In this document: positions 9,036-10,392 of the stretch, in pieces
Position numbering within the stretch: position 1 is the first letter of the stretch
How the letters are laid out: every line of letters starts with the position of its first letter
Source: Temnopleurus reevesii
Taxonomy: Eukaryota > Echinodermata > Echinoidea > Temnopleuroida > Temnopleuridae
DNA length: 10,392 nt
NCBI GenBank assembly: GCA_036244855.1
Contig: BQKZ01005887.1
Span: 1 to 10,392, forward strand
Direction of reading: 5' to 3'
Position numbers and translations under genes: made by a program
Notes under the pieces: generated by a model
Seen by the model: the letters and a program-made list of their open reading frames with translations, nothing else
Told to the model about the DNA's origin: nothing
The model's database searches: none

Positions 9036-9228
9036 TTATGCATCATAGTCTTCATCACTATCATCGTCATTGTCATTGTTCTGAGAGGTGTGAGGATGAG
9101 GAGCGAGGTATGCCCCCATGGCAGGTGCGTTACCAGAGAGGGCGCTGTGATGATGAGGAGGTAGAAGAGGAGGAGGCATAGTGGGAGGATACATGGCACC
9201 TGATGCCATCTGCCCTGGATATGGAAAA
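9036..9228 (-). CDS. Terminal coding exon, Pro/His-rich with acidic C-terminus; partial gene
   Basis: On the minus strand the exon begins after an acceptor CTTCTACTACAG and reads one codon-completing base, then 63 residues and TAA. The peptide begins FPYPGQMASGAMYPPTMPPP, continues with a LLPPHHHSALSG segment and GAYLAPHPH, and ends SQNNDNDDDSDEDYDA. The one-base start fits the two-base end (AG) of the exon at 9994-10145, giving a Ser codon at the junction. There is no folded domain, signal peptide or membrane segment; this is a disordered, proline-rich tail with an acidic end, as found in many nuclear or RNA-associated proteins. I do not recognise the family. The long frame at 8939-9286 on the same strand is an out-of-frame shadow. 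Confidence 0.7.
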
Positions 9229-9487
9229 CTGTAGTAGAAGAGAAGATGGATACAAATTTAAACAGTATAAACTTGGCATAATTCAAAAGAGTTTAAGTGT
9301 ACTTGCAACCATCAGAACAAAAATAAATCATACAGAATAAATCTGTTCACACAAAGACAACTTGACCAGTATAAGCAATTCCACAAACATACTTTCCTTT
9401 TGACATCAAAATTATTCTAAAATAGCAGGGACATCTAGACAATATTTGTACAATCAACTCATAATTCATTGTGGTAACATATGTATG
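9229..9487 (-). other. Intron (or alternative 3' UTR) of the minus-strand gene
   Basis: This separates the terminal exon from the candidate alternative last exon. Its minus-strand 3' end carries a short pyrimidine-containing tract CTTCTACTACAG. If the alternative exon at 9488-9566 is used, the segment next to it would serve as 3' UTR; I see no canonical AATAAA for that use on the minus strand. Confidence 0.4.
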
Positions 9488-9566
9488 TCATGCTGGATGA
9501 GGAGGAGGAGATGGAGGCGGGGGAGGCGAAGGTGGAGGAGCACAAGAAGGATCATCATCATCATAA
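9488..9566 (-). CDS. Candidate alternative last exon, Asp then poly-Pro tail
   Basis: On the minus strand a CAGCAG (NAGNAG) acceptor is followed by one codon-completing T and then YDDDDPSCAPPPSPPPPP, SPPPHPA and a TGA stop. Like the main terminal exon it needs an upstream exon ending with two codon bases, which is how the exon at 9994-10145 ends. The upstream minus strand is a very long TCC/ATC pyrimidine-rich tract, though a non-pyrimidine patch (ATTACAACCAGCATCTAATC) lies close to the acceptor. The encoded tail is proline-rich, like that of the main terminal exon. Against it: the sequence is low-complexity, so an open frame with Pro codons comes easily, and no polyadenylation signal follows. 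Confidence 0.35.
9494..9540 (+). repeat. GGA/GGC-rich purine tract
   Basis: The plus strand holds about a dozen GG runs within 47 bases, including GGCGGGGGAGGCGAAGG. It overlaps the candidate alternative last exon, where the minus strand reads as Pro codons. Runs of this kind can form G-quadruplexes on the plus strand, which is the template strand for the minus-strand gene. Confidence 0.6.
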
Positions 9567-9596
9567 CTGCTGGTGATGATTAGATGCTGGTTGTAA

Positions 9597-9606
9597 TGAT
9601 GATGAT

Positions 9607-9637
<31 letters not shown>

Positions 9638-9713
9638 AGGATGAGGAAGAGGAGGTGGAGGAGGAGGTGGAGGAGGAGGAGGTGGAGGAGGAGGAGGAGG
9701 AAAAGGAGGAGAA
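9597..9713 (+). repeat. Imperfect (GGA)n with GGT variants, microsatellite
   Basis: After a short (GAT) run, units of GGA with scattered GGT, AGA and ATG variants continue to about 9713. The minus strand is TCC-rich and acts as a long pyrimidine tract within the intron. The variants indicate an older, interrupted repeat compared with the pure GAT array that follows. Confidence 0.85.
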
Positions 9714-9748
9714 CGGATGAGGAAGATGAAGATGAAGAGGAAGAGGAA

Positions 9749-9831
<83 letters not shown>
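9749..9831 (+). repeat. Pure (GAT)n trinucleotide array, about 27 units
   Basis: An uninterrupted GAT array of about 83 bp, preceded by degenerate GAT/GAA/GAG units (9714-9748). The lack of interruptions suggests recent expansion and likely length polymorphism. It opens long frames of poly-Asp, poly-His, poly-Ser or poly-Ile in several readings, all of which I treat as artefacts of the repeat in an intron. Confidence 0.9.
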
Positions 9832-9832
<1 letters not shown>

Positions 9833-9846
9833 GATGAGAATGATAA

Positions 9847-9928
9847 TACTTCATACCACTTACCTATCATGATATGCTTTTGATGGAGGATTAAATGCTG
9901 GATGTGATGATGATGTTGCTGATGATGA
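9847..9928 (-). repeat. Tandem duplicate of the exon 3' end, copy B
   Basis: This matches 9975-10059 with 5 mismatches over the 65-68 bp core plus one 3-bp indel, and includes the 5' splice site (ACTTACCTAT on the plus strand). On the minus strand it encodes SSSHPAFNPPSKAYHD followed by AG|GTAAGT, against SSSHPAFNPPPQAYHN and AG|GTAAGT in copy A. The duplicated unit is spaced about 130 bp. Confidence 0.85.
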
Positions 9929-9973
9929 TGATGGAAGAGGAGGATGAGGATGAGGATGAAAATCATTATCAGC
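9864..9973 (-). CDS. Candidate alternative (mutually exclusive) exon from the duplication
   Basis: Taking GTAG|GCT at 9974 as acceptor gives a 110-bp exon reading ADNDFHPHPHPPLPSSSSAT, then SSSHPAFNPPSKAYHD, and ending AG|GTAAGT. It enters in phase 0 and leaves with two codon bases, exactly as the exon at 9994-10145 does, so it could replace that exon without breaking the frame into either downstream exon. Only 20 bases separate the donor of the neighbouring exon from this acceptor, too short for an intron, so the two could not be joined. The acceptor is poor, with no pyrimidine tract, so this may instead be a non-functional duplicate. Confidence 0.3.
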
Positions 9974-9974
9974 C

Positions 9975-10059
9975 TACTTCATATACTACTTACCTATTAT
10001 GATAGGCTTGTGGTGGAGGATTAAATGCTGGATGTGATGATGATGCTGCAGCTGATGAA
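9975..10059 (-). repeat. Tandem duplicate of the exon 3' end, copy A
   Basis: This is the partner of 9847-9928 and covers the last part of the exon at 9994-10145 plus its donor and about 19 bases of intron. It has one extra codon-length triplet relative to copy B, so the indel keeps the reading frame. Confidence 0.85.
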
Positions 10060-10145
10060 TTGGATGCTACGGAGACACTGGGGATCTCTGCTGGATGTCT
10101 TTGTCTTTCATCCTTGTTTTCTGATTCATCAGATTCAAATGACTC
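9994..10145 (-). CDS. Internal coding exon, acidic and Ser-rich; partial gene
   Basis: On the minus strand the exon follows an acceptor TTTTCAAACAG and ends at a strong donor AG|GTAAGT. It reads ESFESDESENKDERQRHPAE, then IPSVSVASNSSAAASSSHPA and FNPPPQAYHN, with two bases left for the next codon. The first half is acidic and charged, the second is Ser/Ala-rich and ends in a small FNPPP-AYHN motif. No folded domain is visible; it looks like a disordered region of a nuclear or regulatory protein, but I cannot name the family. The frame stays open a little upstream into the intron (MLTFLQIFKQ), which I do not take as a start because of the clear acceptor. Upstream exons lie outside the window. 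Confidence 0.7.
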
Positions 10146-10392
10146 CTGTTTGAAAATTTGGAGGAAAGTTAACAAACATATTAAACCAATAAATGTTTAA
10201 AGTGGAATGAAACCCTGGAATTAATTTGATATCAGTCGATGAAGAAAAATATGATGATCAAACTGTGAAAATTTGAGCTTAATTGGACAGTCCATTCAAA
10301 AGTTACGAATTTTCAAAGTTTCAATTATCCCATGTCATGGGGATCCTTGAATTGGCAACGCTTAACAAATCTATGACGATATGCGGACAACT
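10146..10392 (-). other. Upstream intron of the minus-strand gene, possibly with a repeat
   Basis: No exon is visible. The outer part (about 10255-10392) has denser, less AT-rich wording than the rest, for example AAAAGTTACGAATTTTCAAAG and GGCAACGCTTAACAAATC, and an imperfect palindrome ATCCCATG-T-CATGGGGAT at 10327-10344. It looks like part of a dispersed repeat that continues past the window edge, but I cannot name it. Confidence 0.35.

Noticed and set aside
8939..9286. 115-codon minus-strand frame with a hydrophobic Leu-rich segment
   Set aside because: It overlaps the terminal exon at 9036-9228 in another frame. The in-phase reading gives a Pro/His-rich peptide with a stop and correct splice phase.
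9561..9966. Long minus-strand frames rich in poly-His, poly-Ser or poly-Ile/Leu, and a plus-strand frame of poly-Arg and poly-Asp
   Set aside because: They are all readings of the GAT/GGA microsatellite. Repeats without a stop in any frame open long frames automatically, and the segment lies in an intron.
9990..10175. Start at the Met upstream of the exon (MLTFLQIFKQ...)
   Set aside because: A clear acceptor TTTTCAAACAG lies between this Met and the acidic coding part, so the upstream residues are most likely intron.
1..10392. CRISPR array, tRNA, rRNA or bacterial-type operon
   Set aside because: No regularly spaced direct repeats with unique spacers, no tRNA B-box (GGTTCRANNCC) that I could find, and no dense gene packing; the exon/intron pattern points to an animal genome.

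Overview
This window looks like nuclear DNA of an animal, most likely a marine invertebrate; a sea urchin or other deuterostome is a guess from the style of the repeats, not a demonstrated placement. It is AT-rich, has no long open frames, no operon structure and no tRNA or rRNA gene that I can see. It carries several short palindromic transposon-like elements, and coding signal appears only as small exons with GT/AG boundaries. Most open frames of 60-130 codons here are chance frames in non-coding DNA.

The only convincing protein-coding gene is on the minus strand at the right edge (about 10145 down to 9036). I see its last part: an acidic, Ser-rich exon (9994-10145) and a Pro/His-rich terminal exon ending in an acidic tail and TAA (9036-9228). 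Their splice phases match (the upstream exon ends with two codon bases, the downstream exon supplies one). The intron between them holds a partial duplicate of the first exon with its own donor (9847-9928), a candidate alternative last exon in the same phase (9488-9566), and a large GGA/GAT microsatellite whose minus strand is almost pure pyrimidine. I do not recognise the protein family. The region looks like an alternative-splicing module that makes different low-complexity C-termini.

Left of this gene, 5.5-9.0 kb holds the 3' UTR or downstream flank and several small inverted-repeat elements: a 200-bp foldback (5475-5674), two copies of a GGGCCTG-ended MITE in opposite orientation (6400-6532 and 6797-6922), a decayed pogo/Tigger-like element (about 7551-7716) and a 218-bp element with 20-bp perfect ends (8450-8667).

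The left half (1-5.5 kb) has no recognisable exon. It is T-rich, and in the sampled lines from about 2.6 to 5.3 kb G mostly exceeds C on the plus strand; right of about 7 kb C exceeds G. This suggests plus-strand transcription on the left (a long intron or 3' UTR) converging with the minus-strand gene on the right. A pyrimidine tract followed by CAG|GTAAG at 4757-4780 has the form of a recursive splice site, which favours the intron reading. A 324-bp element with 16-bp perfect inverted ends lies at 3771-4094, and a pogo-like end starts near 1829.
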